From NCBI GenBank assembly GCA_964412555.1, contig CAYPPG010000001.1, positions 186,001-250,000 on the forward strand: a DNA stretch of 64,000 bases. Direction: 5' to 3'. The DNA is from CAYPPG01 sp964412555 (GTDB taxonomy: Bacteria; Hinthialibacterota; Hinthialibacteria; Hinthialibacterales; Hinthialibacteraceae). Shown here piece by piece: positions 54,797 to 63,281 of this stretch (positions within the stretch are counted from its first letter, which is position 1; every line of letters starts with the position of its first letter). The position numbers and the translations under genes are program-made. Under the pieces are notes generated by a model that saw only the letters and a list, made by a program, of their open reading frames with translations, was not told the origin of the DNA and did not search any database.

Positions 54797-56080
54797 ATGA
54801 CTTTTTGTTCAAATGCTCAAATTGGTAATGTGGAAACATATATCCAAGATATTGCGAAAAAGGTAAAACAAGCTTCCCGTATCATTGCCAAAACGTCCAC
54901 ACAACAGAAAAATCATGTTCTACATGCGATAGCAGAACGCCTTCAATCGGCAAAAGAAGCTATCCAGGAAGAAAATCAAAAGGATTTACAAGCCGCGAAA
55001 GAAAAAGGCCTCTCCGGAGCCATGGTAGACCGATTGACTCTCACGGATAAACGAATCAAAGAAATGTGTACCATGCTGGAAGAAGTTGCCATGTTATCCG
55101 AGCCGGTCGGTGAAATAACGGAAATGAAAGTCCGTCCCAACGGCATGAAAGTCGGACGGATGAGAGTTCCATTAGGCGTAATTGGATTGATTTATGAATC
55201 CAGGCCGAATGTTACCGTCGATGCCGCCGCTCTTTGTTTAAAATCCGGCAACGCATGCCTATTGCGAGGAGGTTCGGAAGCGATTCATTCCAACTCGATC
55301 TTGGCACAGATCATTCAAGATAGCCTGGAATCCTGCGGATTGCCAAAAGGTGTGGTCTCATTTATTCAGACAACCGACCGGGAAGCCGTTCGATATATGT
55401 GTCGCCTACGTGGATTATTAGATGTCATTATCCCCCGCGGCGGGAAATCTCTGATCGAAACAGTTGTCGACTTGGCAACGATCCCGGTGCTGAAACACTA
55501 CGATGGAAATTGCCATATATATATTGATAAGGATGCCGATCCGGAAATGGCTCATCGAATCTGTATGAACGCAAAAATCCAACGTCCTGGAGTATGCAAT
55601 GCAGCCGAGACATTTTTAGTGCATCAAGAGCTTTCCGGTTCATTTCTCGAAAAACTCATCGAGGATCTTATCCGCCATCAAGTGGAAATACGAGGCTGTG
55701 AAAAAACCGTAGCGCGATATCCAAACTTAAAATCGGCAACCTCCGAAGATTGGGACACGGAGTATCTTGATCTTATCCTTGCACTCCGGATTGTCGATTC
55801 ACTGGACGAAGCATTGGATCATATTGCCAAGCATTCATCCAATCACACGGAAGCCATCGTAACACAAAATTACACAACGGCACAACGTTTTTTGAACGAA
55901 GTTGATTCTTCCTCTGTTATGGTCAATGCTTCCACTCGTTTTTCAGATGGCGGTCAATACGGTCTGGGAGCGGAAATGGGAATTTCAACGGATAAACTCC
56001 ATGCTCGCGGCCCGATGGGTTTGGTCGAATTGACATGTCAAAAATTCATCGTATTGGGTGACGGCCATATTCGAGAATAG
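54797..56080 (+). CDS. proA: Gamma-glutamyl phosphate reductase
   Basis: This protein has 427 residues from ATG 54797, preceded by GAGGTG; an earlier in-frame TTG is unlikely. It reduces gamma-glutamyl phosphate to the semialdehyde with NADPH in proline synthesis. It has an aldehyde-dehydrogenase fold: IGLIYESRPNVTVDAAALCL, CLLRGGSEAI, VIPRGGKSLI, catalytic Cys in QRPGVCNAAETFLVH (about 267), and ASTRFSDGGQYGLGAEMGIS. ProB is encoded at 36689. nadD follows by 63 bp. Confidence 0.96.
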   Translation: MTFCSNAQIGNVETYIQDIAKKVKQASRIIAKTSTQQKNHVLHAIAERLQSAKEAIQEENQKDLQAAKEKGLSGAMVDRLTLTDKRIKEMCTMLEEVAMLSEPVGEITEMKVRPNGMKVGRMRVPLGVIGLIYESRPNVTVDAAALCLKSGNACLLRGGSEAIHSNSILAQIIQDSLESCGLPKGVVSFIQTTDREAVRYMCRLRGLLDVIIPRGGKSLIETVVDLATIPVLKHYDGNCHIYIDKDADPEMAHRICMNAKIQRPGVCNAAETFLVHQELSGSFLEKLIEDLIRHQVEIRGCEKTVARYPNLKSATSEDWDTEYLDLILALRIVDSLDEALDHIAKHSSNHTEAIVTQNYTTAQRFLNEVDSSSVMVNASTRFSDGGQYGLGAEMGISTDKLHARGPMGLVELTCQKFIVLGDGHIRE

Positions 56081-56143
56081 CCTGTTTCCGCAAAGCAACA
56101 GGATACAAACTATAAGAAAATCAAAAAAAAGGATTCGGATTCC

Positions 56144-56764
56144 ATGAAACAACGAATCGGATTGTATGGGGGCGCTTTTGATCCGATACATTTCGGGCAT
56201 TTGATATTACTGCAAACGGCTCTAGAACAACTTGAAATGGACAAAATCATCCTCATGCCTTCCGGCGGGATTTCCCATTACAAGACAGAATCTCCTTTCG
56301 CATCCGGCAAAGACCGTTTGGAAATGGGGCGTTTGGCATGTCTATCCAATCCGAAGTTTGAAGTGAGTTCTTATGAAGTGGATCAAGGAAAATTCGTCTA
56401 TACAATCGATACACTTCATTATTTGCAGCATCAAGTTTCAGAGGAAGCCAACATCATTTTATTAGTCGGTGGAGATTGGAAAGATAAAATCCCGACATGG
56501 AAAGAAGGAGATCGGTTGTTGCGGGAATTTACAGTTGCAGTGTTTTCCCGGCCGGGATTTGAGCATCAAACCGATCTCAATCCAAAAACGGAAGATAATT
56601 TCCTCTATGTCGATATGCCATTGATAGAAATTTCATCTTCCATGATCCGGGAACGGGTGCGAAACAATCTTTCGATTGAATACTTTCTTCCATCCGCGGT
56701 AAAATGGTATATAGAAGAACATAAATTGTACAGCGATTCATCTTCTCTTTTTCACAATAAGTAG
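56144..56764 (+). CDS. nadD: Nicotinate-nucleotide adenylyltransferase
   Basis: This 206-residue enzyme makes nicotinate adenine dinucleotide in NAD synthesis. It has the nucleotidyltransferase motif G-G-A-F-D-P-I-H-F-G-H at the start and the second ATP motif I-S-S-S-M-I-R-E-R-V near 165, with LLVGGDWKDKIPTWKEG between. Length is normal. It lies downstream of proA and may be co-transcribed. Confidence 0.95.
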   Translation: MKQRIGLYGGAFDPIHFGHLILLQTALEQLEMDKIILMPSGGISHYKTESPFASGKDRLEMGRLACLSNPKFEVSSYEVDQGKFVYTIDTLHYLQHQVSEEANIILLVGGDWKDKIPTWKEGDRLLREFTVAVFSRPGFEHQTDLNPKTEDNFLYVDMPLIEISSSMIRERVRNNLSIEYFLPSAVKWYIEEHKLYSDSSSLFHNK

Positions 56765-56901
56765 GCCCTTTTATACATCATTTCGTGCATATATAATGGT
56801 GATTTGTAACAACACGTTGATAGGATCGTTAAAGAGTAAAAAAAATCCGATTTGTTCCGAAGAAGTAAGCGATTGATCAATTCACATCTGAGAAGAAGCC
56901 T

Positions 56902-57279
56902 ATGAAAATATTAATCGTTGACGATTCCGGTTCCATGCGAAAAATCATTATTTCCACACTCTCCACTCATTCCGGCATAACGCGATGCGATGAAGCAAGT
57001 AATGGGAAGCAGGCAATTACGGCAATATGCAGAACAAAATATGATTTAATTTTTATGGATTGGAACATGCCGGAGATGTCGGGAATCGAGGCGCTTAGAA
57101 TTATCCGCAATTTAGGGAAAAAAATCCCGATCATCATGACGACTGTAAACAATGAAAGGAAACATCTGCTAGAAGCATTAAAAGCGGGCGCCGATAACTA
57201 CATTGTGAAACCATTTACACCGGACGTTCTTCTTACGAAATTTCGGGAAACGATCATCAAATCTTCGAAACAGGCTTAG
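56902..57279 (+). CDS. Single-domain CheY-like response regulator
   Basis: This 125-residue receiver has acidic pocket VDDSGSMRK, phospho-acceptor Asp in LIFMDWNMP (about 53), switch Thr in IIMTTVN (about 82) and Lys in YIVKPFTP (about 104). There is no output domain. It could act in chemotaxis or stress phosphorelay, but no histidine kinase or che gene is near. Confidence 0.93.
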   Translation: MKILIVDDSGSMRKIIISTLSTHSGITRCDEASNGKQAITAICRTKYDLIFMDWNMPEMSGIEALRIIRNLGKKIPIIMTTVNNERKHLLEALKAGADNYIVKPFTPDVLLTKFRETIIKSSKQA

Positions 57280-57289
57280 TCCGGAACGT

Positions 57290-57667
57290 TTATTTCGTTT
57301 TTTTGCCACTACCGAAGATGTTTTCCAGCGTCTTTTTGTCTCGGGGTTTCAATTTTTTGAGGTTCACCAAATAATCGGTGATAGGAGACGGATCCTCTTT
57401 CATGCTTTTGCCAAAGAGTCTATCCAATACCACTTCGATCATTTTCGATCGGCTTTGAGAGGGTTTATACAGAAACCGCCGTCCATCTTTATTTCGCTCG
57501 ACAAATCCCTTATTGCACATATGATGAATCATGGTTTGAATGGTAGTATATTTCCATTCCTTTTCATCTCCAATATGATCCAAAATTCCATAAATATCCG
57601 TTTCATCCAATTCATACATTCGATTCAACAACCATATTTCGGCAGGTGTCAACTCACTGGAAATCAT
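57290..57667 (-). CDS. BlaI/MecI-type transcriptional repressor
   Basis: This 125-residue winged-helix protein has the BlaI pattern: L-T-P-A-E-I-W-L-L-N-R-M-Y, D-E-T-D-I-Y-G-I-L, TTIQTMIHHMCNKGFVERNKDG and a C-terminal dimerisation helix. Family members repress beta-lactamase or stress genes and are usually inactivated by a membrane protease of the BlaR type. None is in the window. The ribosome site AAGGAGGT is eleven bases before the start. It diverges from the TauE gene, so it may control its own and that promoter. Confidence 0.85.
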   Translation of the reverse strand: MISSELTPAEIWLLNRMYELDETDIYGILDHIGDEKEWKYTTIQTMIHHMCNKGFVERNKDGRRFLYKPSQSRSKMIEVVLDRLFGKSMKEDPSPITDYLVNLKKLKPRDKKTLENIFGSGKKTK

Positions 57668-57705
57668 ACTTCAGAGTACCTCCTTTTCATCTTCCTTTAT
57701 TACAA

Positions 57706-57719
57706 ATTACACTGGTAAT
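57706..57719. promoter_or_regulatory. Operator-like dyad upstream of the BlaI-type gene
   Basis: ATTAC-ACTG-GTAAT, with TTACAAATTAC beside it, is a short inverted repeat 39 to 52 bp upstream of the repressor start. BlaI-type dimers bind T-A-C-A-type dyads, so autoregulation is plausible. Confidence 0.35.
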
Positions 57720-57934
57720 ATTATAATATCGAAAATTGAATCGCAAGGGGACATCGCTTTTTAAGGAAATGAAATCTCCAAATTTTTTATTCAAGCTCTC
57801 CACTTGAGTCACGTTTTTATGGTATTCTTATACAAAGGATATTTGTGCTCGACTGAAAAAATGAACGAATTCTGTATGATATTCTTGTAGATCCATCCTG
57901 GATGGGATACGAAGCAGCACGACGGATCATTCTC

Positions 57935-58861
57935 ATGTACATTTATCTACCGTTAGTGGAAATGAGTTTTCATCTTTTTCTGCTCATTGGAATGGGAGGA
58001 GTCGTGGGATTCCTATCCGGCCTTTTCGGAGTCGGTGGAGGTTTTTTGTTGACACCTCTTATGCTCATTATCGGAATTCCTCCCGCATACGCAGTCGCCA
58101 GCAGTTCGAATCAAATTGTGGCGGCGGCGGCATCCGGAGCCATCGCGCATTATCGAATGGGAAACGTCGATGGAAAAATGAGCGGAATCATCATTGTCGG
58201 AAGCCTCATAGGGGGGAGCCTGGGTGTTCACGTTGTGAAACTTTTACGGGAATCGGGCAATTTTGACGTCGTCCTTCAGGCAATGTACATTTTAGTGCTC
58301 GGTGGAATTGGGTGTCTCATGTTTTTGGAGAGTGTGAAAACATATCGCCGGAAACAAGACCGGGTTTTCATCCAAAAAGGCACGACCATCCCGCAAAAAA
58401 TTTCAATGGCTTTTGCTTCTTTTCCATTCCAAATCTATTTTAAAAGTTTAGGGATGGAACTGTCTGTTTTCGTTCCTTGCATAGTCGGAGTGATTATCGG
58501 ATTTTTATCCGCATTGATGGGAATCGGCGGAAGTTTCATTATGGTACCGATATTGATCTACTTGATCGGCATGCCTACCGTCATGGCTATCGGAACCGAT
58601 CTTCTTCATGTCGTTGTCAGCAGCGCGAATATCACGATTCAACAAGCCGTACGCAATCACACAGTTGACATTATGTTGGCTTTGTGTCTATTTTGCGGGG
58701 TTGTACTGGGCGCTCAGATCGGTATGCGCAGCGGCCGTTTTTTGCGAGGAGATTTAATCCGGGGTTTTATGTCCTTGTTTGTATTGATCATGATGGTCAT
58801 TTTGTTTGTCGATTTGATCATGACCGGAAACGCCGATATCATCATTCGTCCAGGTAACTGA
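57935..58861 (+). CDS. TauE/SafE-family anion exporter
   Basis: This protein has 308 residues from ATG 57935. I prefer this to ATG 57902 because family members begin M-x-I-Y-L-P-I...M-S. The polytopic fold has two halves, each with a glycine-rich signature: GFLSGLFGVGGGFLLTPLML (about 25-44) and GFLSALMGIGGSFIMVPILI (about 200-219). Family members move sulfite, sulfoacetate or related anions. A TIGR02186 gene and a cytidylate-kinase-like gene follow on the same strand, an arrangement I know from sulfur-related clusters. Confidence 0.88.
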   Translation: MYIYLPLVEMSFHLFLLIGMGGVVGFLSGLFGVGGGFLLTPLMLIIGIPPAYAVASSSNQIVAAAASGAIAHYRMGNVDGKMSGIIIVGSLIGGSLGVHVVKLLRESGNFDVVLQAMYILVLGGIGCLMFLESVKTYRRKQDRVFIQKGTTIPQKISMAFASFPFQIYFKSLGMELSVFVPCIVGVIIGFLSALMGIGGSFIMVPILIYLIGMPTVMAIGTDLLHVVVSSANITIQQAVRNHTVDIMLALCLFCGVVLGAQIGMRSGRFLRGDLIRGFMSLFVLIMMVILFVDLIMTGNADIIIRPGN

Positions 58862-58875
58862 AACAAAAGGATTCT

Positions 58876-59670
58876 ATGTTTACTTTTTTACTGATCGCTT
58901 GTCTTTGTGAACAGGTAGCTACTGGAGTAAACCTGACCAATGTTCCGGTCACACTCGAGCGGAACTTGGTGGCTATAGACACAAATTATCATGGACAAAC
59001 TATTCAGTTGTTTGGCACACTACCCGACGAATTGACAGGAGCCGATGTGATTTTGCGCATCACAAACCGATCCTTTTTATATCCAAGTCAAAATGAAAAT
59101 CGGACTCCCCATTCGCATTCTCCAATATTCTTTCAATGGAAACAACATCTTTTTCAAATCGATCGATTTCCGAGTTTATACATTTTGGCTTCCAATCATC
59201 CTTTCGCAGATCAGGCTTCAGCCGAAATGCGCCTTCCATTTTTCGAGGAAGAGCTTGATTATCCAACCCTCAAAAATAAATGGAAAGTTCAGCCCCTATC
59301 AGGCGACTCATCAGTGCTTGGTAGGGATTTAGTCTTTCAAAAACTAGTCGAGATAAAAAAGAAACAGAGGCTATTCCGAAAGGAAGAAGCCGCGGTGCAG
59401 GTTCGAAGCAACGGACATATCCTCTATACGATAAAAATTCCTTCAAAAGTCTCTGTAGGAGAATACGTTGTTCAACTATATGTATTTTACAACCGTGAAC
59501 TGTGGGGTATGGGACATGCGGATTTCCGGATTGAAAAAGTCGGCGTGATCGAAGTTCTTCACAACTTATCGGAAAAAAGCCCCATTCAGTACGGATTTCT
59601 TTCAGTACTTTTGTCGATAGGAACGGGTATATTCGTCAGTTTCATTTTCAGCCGCCGTCTGGGGCGGTAA
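58876..59670 (+). CDS. TIGR02186 family membrane-anchored protein
   Basis: This is a 264-residue protein with a short N-terminal hydrophobic segment and a C-terminal TM helix (FLSVLLSIGTGIFVSFIFSR). The core VTLERNLVAIDTNYHGQTIQ, LFGTLP, IVRI-like V-I-L-R-I-T, and late VRSNGHILYTIKIPSKVSVG fit TIGR02186, a family of unknown function always encoded beside TauE. It most likely forms a periplasmic beta-rich partner of the exporter. It is 14 bp after TauE. Confidence 0.78.
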   Translation: MFTFLLIACLCEQVATGVNLTNVPVTLERNLVAIDTNYHGQTIQLFGTLPDELTGADVILRITNRSFLYPSQNENRTPHSHSPIFFQWKQHLFQIDRFPSLYILASNHPFADQASAEMRLPFFEEELDYPTLKNKWKVQPLSGDSSVLGRDLVFQKLVEIKKKQRLFRKEEAAVQVRSNGHILYTIKIPSKVSVGEYVVQLYVFYNRELWGMGHADFRIEKVGVIEVLHNLSEKSPIQYGFLSVLLSIGTGIFVSFIFSRRLGR

Positions 59671-59674
59671 ATAC

Positions 59675-59708
59675 AGAGCCGATACGAGGCTCTTTCATTC
59701 TTTTTTAT
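59675..59708 (+). terminator. Terminator after the TIGR02186 gene
   Basis: AGAGCC-GATACGA-GGCTCT (59675-59693) followed by TTCATTCTTTTTT. It is just after the stop at 59670, so the TauE/TIGR02186 pair may end here in part of transcripts and the next gene be read through. Confidence 0.55.
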
Positions 59709-59732
59709 CATTTTCCGAGAGGGAGAAAAACC

Positions 59733-60554
59733 ATGGCCATTATCACTATTTCGAGAGGTTCTTTAAGCATGGGAACAACTCTTGCCCAAGAGATCTCCGA
59801 AGCCTTGGGATATGAATGCATCAGCCGCGAAACGCTGATTCAGGATGCGTCATCCGAGTACGGTCTGGAAAGAGAAGAACTTGCATTGGCCATGGAAAAA
59901 CCGCCGACGTTTTGGGAACGATTCACGCACGGACGCCGTGTGTATCTCTCGATCATGCGCGCTGTTATTCTGAATCGAGCCTGCACTGGAATGATTGTCT
60001 ATCACGGACATGCCGGCCACATTCTCTTACAGGGAATCAAATGTGTCCTTAAAGTACGTCTGATCGCTCCAATGGATGTGCGAGTCAGGGCGGCCATGGA
60101 AGAAATGCAATTGACACGAGATGAAGCCGAACAGCACATCCGCGAAGTGGATGAAAAACGATGCCGTTGGACGAAATATCTCTATGGAATTGACTGGCGG
60201 GATCCCTATCAATTCGATCTGATTGTCAACGTAGAAACCATGACATTGGAGTCCACCAAAGAACTTATCTGCGAAGCCATTCAGAAACCGGAATTTCAAG
60301 TATGTGTCACGGCAATGGATAATTTAGAGAATCTCGCCCTCGCAGCAAAAACGGAAGCGTTCTTGGCAGCGGATCTACGGACTCGCAGCGTCAATATCAA
60401 TATCGAGGCACGTAACGGTGTCGTTCGCCTCCGGGGGATGATCGAAACAGAAAATCTTCGCCCGACGATTCTCGAAGTAGTAAAAAACATTCCGGAAGTA
60501 AAATCCATTGAAGACGAACTCATCATCCAAAGCATTTCTCCATTACCCACATAA
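59733..60554 (+). CDS. Cytidylate-kinase-like protein with C-terminal BON domain
   Basis: This is a 273-residue protein behind a GAGAGGGAG ribosome site. The N-terminal 195 residues match the cytidylate-kinase-like family: M-A-I-I-T-I-S-R-G-S, LGYECISRETLIQDASSEYG, M-I-V-Y-H-G-H-A-G-H, R-L-I-A-P-M-D-V-R-V and YGIDWRDPYQFDLIVNVETM. The P-loop reads S-L-S-M-G-T-T-L, with Thr where the family normally has Lys. The C-terminal about 65 residues look like a BON domain (VNINIEARNGVVRLRGMIET, EVVKNIPEVKSIEDELII). BON domains bind membranes or ligands. It follows the TauE cluster. Confidence 0.8.
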   Translation: MAIITISRGSLSMGTTLAQEISEALGYECISRETLIQDASSEYGLEREELALAMEKPPTFWERFTHGRRVYLSIMRAVILNRACTGMIVYHGHAGHILLQGIKCVLKVRLIAPMDVRVRAAMEEMQLTRDEAEQHIREVDEKRCRWTKYLYGIDWRDPYQFDLIVNVETMTLESTKELICEAIQKPEFQVCVTAMDNLENLALAAKTEAFLAADLRTRSVNINIEARNGVVRLRGMIETENLRPTILEVVKNIPEVKSIEDELIIQSISPLPT

Positions 60555-60567
60555 TGGAGAGTGTATG

Positions 60568-61887
60568 TTATCGTCTCACAATCTTCTCTGCCTCCGTTCT
60601 CTCCTCGATTCCCCAGCGGTGATAGAATGGATCATACACATTATCTGAGCATTTTCCTCTTTCATACGCTTCCAGTAATACATCCAAGGAAACATTGGGA
60701 TAATAAGAAGAAATCATCATCGAAAATTGATTCAAGTGCTTCAGTAAGGTTGAACGGGGAATACCGAAACCATGCATTCGATGCCATAGTTGCATCAAGG
60801 ATCGCTCAATTGATTCGTCCGTTTTTCGTGTAGAACACTGCCCTTGAAAAAACTGGGGGAGATTGTGCACTCCATGTTTTTTCATCAATTGTTCCGCCCG
60901 AATCACCCGCAATGCCCGATCCGCGAAATAAACAATCAAATCTTGAGAGAGTTCACTCACCACTTGATCTTCATCAAACGGCTTTTGATAGATTTTCTGA
61001 TACGCCAATCGATTCAAGAGCACACTGACTCGCTTCTGAAAAGGGAAATGAGCGGCATATTGTTCCTCGGAATAAAAAGGCATGTCTCTCTTCGGGATAT
61101 ATTCCCATATATCATCCTTTTTCACCCGAGTAGGGGCGGTTCGCGAACCGCCCCTACCGGAATTCGGGATATATTTCCCTATGTCATCCTTTTTCACCGG
61201 CCAATTCCAAGCCACAATCCCGCTATGAAATGATTCGGTATCGGGACCATACAACTGAACTTCGATATTTTTAGATCGTGTAAAAATTCCATACCCTGGC
61301 ACGAATGATTCATAATACGTGATCGGTGGAATCGAATTCTTTTCGATTCGGCCAATGATCACGACATGAGCCGCGATGAGATCTTCATAAACCATGACAC
61401 CGGGCTTGATCGTTTTCGGCTCAAGTGACAAGGGATAGGTATCATGATGGAGTGATCGCGTGCTCACGATGTGGAGAAACAAATCGTTTAGAAACGTACA
61501 AAATCGCTTGTCTTGCGCCCAATTTTCATGAAGAGGTAGATGATCCCATTGTTTCGAAAAATGCCCGAATCGTTTCCCTTCTTTACTGCTTGCCATAAAG
61601 GGGAGAAAGTTCATTCTGGCAAATATGGCTCGCAGCCCATAGGCTAAATCCGCACAATCGGCTTTCAATCCTGCTGTTTGCAACACAGTTGGCTCAATTT
61701 CATTTTCGAGCCAATGGGAATATCGGTTTTCCCAGCTCATATCCCACGAATGGCATTCCTGCCACACATCGGAATAAACCGATTGCAGAAGAATCAATGA
61801 GAAAACAAAGAAAAACACAAGACAATTTCCTTTAGGATTCAAGGGTATTCTCCATCGTTGGTATATGCTGTTTGTTATCTTTTTCAT
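60568..61887 (-). CDS. Exported putative cysteine peptidase (NlpC/P60-like), copy with repeat insertion
   Basis: This is a 439-residue protein with an N-terminal hydrophobic segment (NCLVFFFVFSLILLQSVYS). Cys78 in L-K-A-D-C-A-D-L-A-Y and His174 in I-A-A-H-V-V-I-I-G-R are placed as in NlpC/P60-type enzymes (nucleophile helix, then His on a strand after K-P-G-V). I cannot confirm the third residue. It is paralogous along its length to the upstream gene. Compared with that paralog it has an extra about 24 residues (near 231-260, containing G-R-G-G-S-R-T-A-P-T) from an inserted palindromic repeat. It overlaps the end of the upstream gene by 56 bp. Confidence 0.7.
   Translation of the reverse strand: MKKITNSIYQRWRIPLNPKGNCLVFFFVFSLILLQSVYSDVWQECHSWDMSWENRYSHWLENEIEPTVLQTAGLKADCADLAYGLRAIFARMNFLPFMASSKEGKRFGHFSKQWDHLPLHENWAQDKRFCTFLNDLFLHIVSTRSLHHDTYPLSLEPKTIKPGVMVYEDLIAAHVVIIGRIEKNSIPPITYYESFVPGYGIFTRSKNIEVQLYGPDTESFHSGIVAWNWPVKKDDIGKYIPNSGRGGSRTAPTRVKKDDIWEYIPKRDMPFYSEEQYAAHFPFQKRVSVLLNRLAYQKIYQKPFDEDQVVSELSQDLIVYFADRALRVIRAEQLMKKHGVHNLPQFFQGQCSTRKTDESIERSLMQLWHRMHGFGIPRSTLLKHLNQFSMMISSYYPNVSLDVLLEAYERGKCSDNVYDPFYHRWGIEERTEAEKIVRR
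61091..61198. repeat. In-frame palindrome with 36-bp flanking duplication, inside a gene
   Basis: A perfect 28-bp palindrome (61130-61157, centre ...GGTTCG-CGAACC...) lies between two 36-bp direct copies (61091-61126 and 61163-61198; 33 of 36 identical). The copies are 72 bp apart, 24 codons, so the reading frame is kept. In the protein the flanks read V-K-K-D-D-I-G-K-Y-I-P and V-K-K-D-D-I-W-E-Y-I-P. Confidence 0.9.
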
Positions 61888-63136
61888 TCCCGTCCCTATA
61901 CCATGAGAGAACTTCTTTTTCTGTGTATTGATCGTTAAAAATCCATTGTTGCTGAGTTTCGTCCCATGTTACGCCCCAGCGTTTTTCAATGGAAACGTAG
62001 GCATCCGAAGAATTCCAGCGCTGATCGACTGCAATGAAAAGATAATATAAATTCGTTTCCGGTAAACGAGCGGAGATGGAAATTGGAATTTCTTTCATTT
62101 TCTGGAAAAAACGCTCTCGCGGGATTTCATATTCGTTGATTCCTGCCCAAATTTGCCTGACCAGCCGTCTTAGCCGTTCATCACGTGAATCGGTATTGTA
62201 GGTATAATCAAAATCTTCGGAACGGAATCCTTGAGGTTTTTTGGTCAAGATCGAACTCGCTTTTTTGACCAGTTTACATCGAAATTCGATTTCCGATTGG
62301 AAATAGCCGATCAATTCCTGAATATAATCGTCCTGTTCCAATCGCTTGCCTTCGGCAGCTTCCTTGACGACACGATTCAACGCTTTGCTCAAATGAGTGC
62401 GATAGGGAAATTCCGGATCATAAATCTCCAAGGAATAATGGGGCATCTTTTCATCGGGAATCAAACGCCATTTCCCATTTTTGTTGACCGGCCAATTCCA
62501 TCGGACAATTCCGCTATGATCCCTAGAGACTCCTTCTTCATAGATATAAATATCCACATTTGTGGAACGTTTAAAACGAACTGTCGGGGGAACGGAGGAT
62601 TCGAAAAAAACAGTGGGAATGATCTTTTCCGGATCGATACGCCCAATAAAACATGCATGGCTGGCAATGATATTTTCGTATAGCACAAGGCCGGGTTTGA
62701 CAGTTGCCGGAGAAAGAGAGACCGGATAGGTATCGTGAGGATACGATTTTGTCGTGACGTGCCGAACGACTTGAATGATAAACGCTCGAAAACGCTTGTC
62801 TTTTCGCCAATCCTCCCTTATAGGGATGCCATCCCAATCACCGGCATGTTGTCCGATTGTGACACCATTTAAATCACTGGCCAAAAAAGGCAGCAAGTGA
62901 TTTCTCGCAAAGATGGCACGAACCACATAACACAAATCCGCGCAATCCACAGCGACTCGAAGAGGAACCAGCAACGATTCATCGACTTCATTCGTGATCC
63001 ACTCCGAGTACTGATTCTCCCATACTTCATCCCACTGCTGAGTCACTTCCCATACGACAGCGGAAGATGTATCACTTAAAAGTAGTGATATCAGGAACAT
63101 AACAATAAAATACCAGGTCAAGCGGCTGATGAACAT
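61832..63136 (-). CDS. Exported putative cysteine peptidase (NlpC/P60-like), paralog without insertion
   Basis: This is a 434-residue protein with an N-terminal signal (LTWYFIVMFLISLLLSDTSSA). Cys65 in V-A-V-D-C-A-D-L-C-Y and His160 in I-I-A-S-H-A-C-F-I-G-R match the positions in the paralog. Other shared blocks are R-A-I-F-A-R, H-D-T-Y-P, V-K-P-G-L-V-L-Y-E-N and W-N-W-P-V. The latter half is helical and has no named domain. It is the first of a two-gene unit. Probable role: cell-wall or peptide processing outside the cytoplasm. Confidence 0.72.
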   Translation of the reverse strand: MFISRLTWYFIVMFLISLLLSDTSSAVVWEVTQQWDEVWENQYSEWITNEVDESLLVPLRVAVDCADLCYVVRAIFARNHLLPFLASDLNGVTIGQHAGDWDGIPIREDWRKDKRFRAFIIQVVRHVTTKSYPHDTYPVSLSPATVKPGLVLYENIIASHACFIGRIDPEKIIPTVFFESSVPPTVRFKRSTNVDIYIYEEGVSRDHSGIVRWNWPVNKNGKWRLIPDEKMPHYSLEIYDPEFPYRTHLSKALNRVVKEAAEGKRLEQDDYIQELIGYFQSEIEFRCKLVKKASSILTKKPQGFRSEDFDYTYNTDSRDERLRRLVRQIWAGINEYEIPRERFFQKMKEIPISISARLPETNLYYLFIAVDQRWNSSDAYVSIEKRWGVTWDETQQQWIFNDQYTEKEVLSWYRDGNEKDNKQHIPTMENTLES

Positions 63137-63281
63137 CTTACAAAATGAACTCGGGCGAAAACATTGGAACTACTGCTTACTATATTGATTCTTTTCCTAG
63201 AATCTGTATCATCGATAATGCTTCATATAATGCTGAATACAATACTCAGCAATTCATACCGTTCTGCACAAAAGGTGTCTC

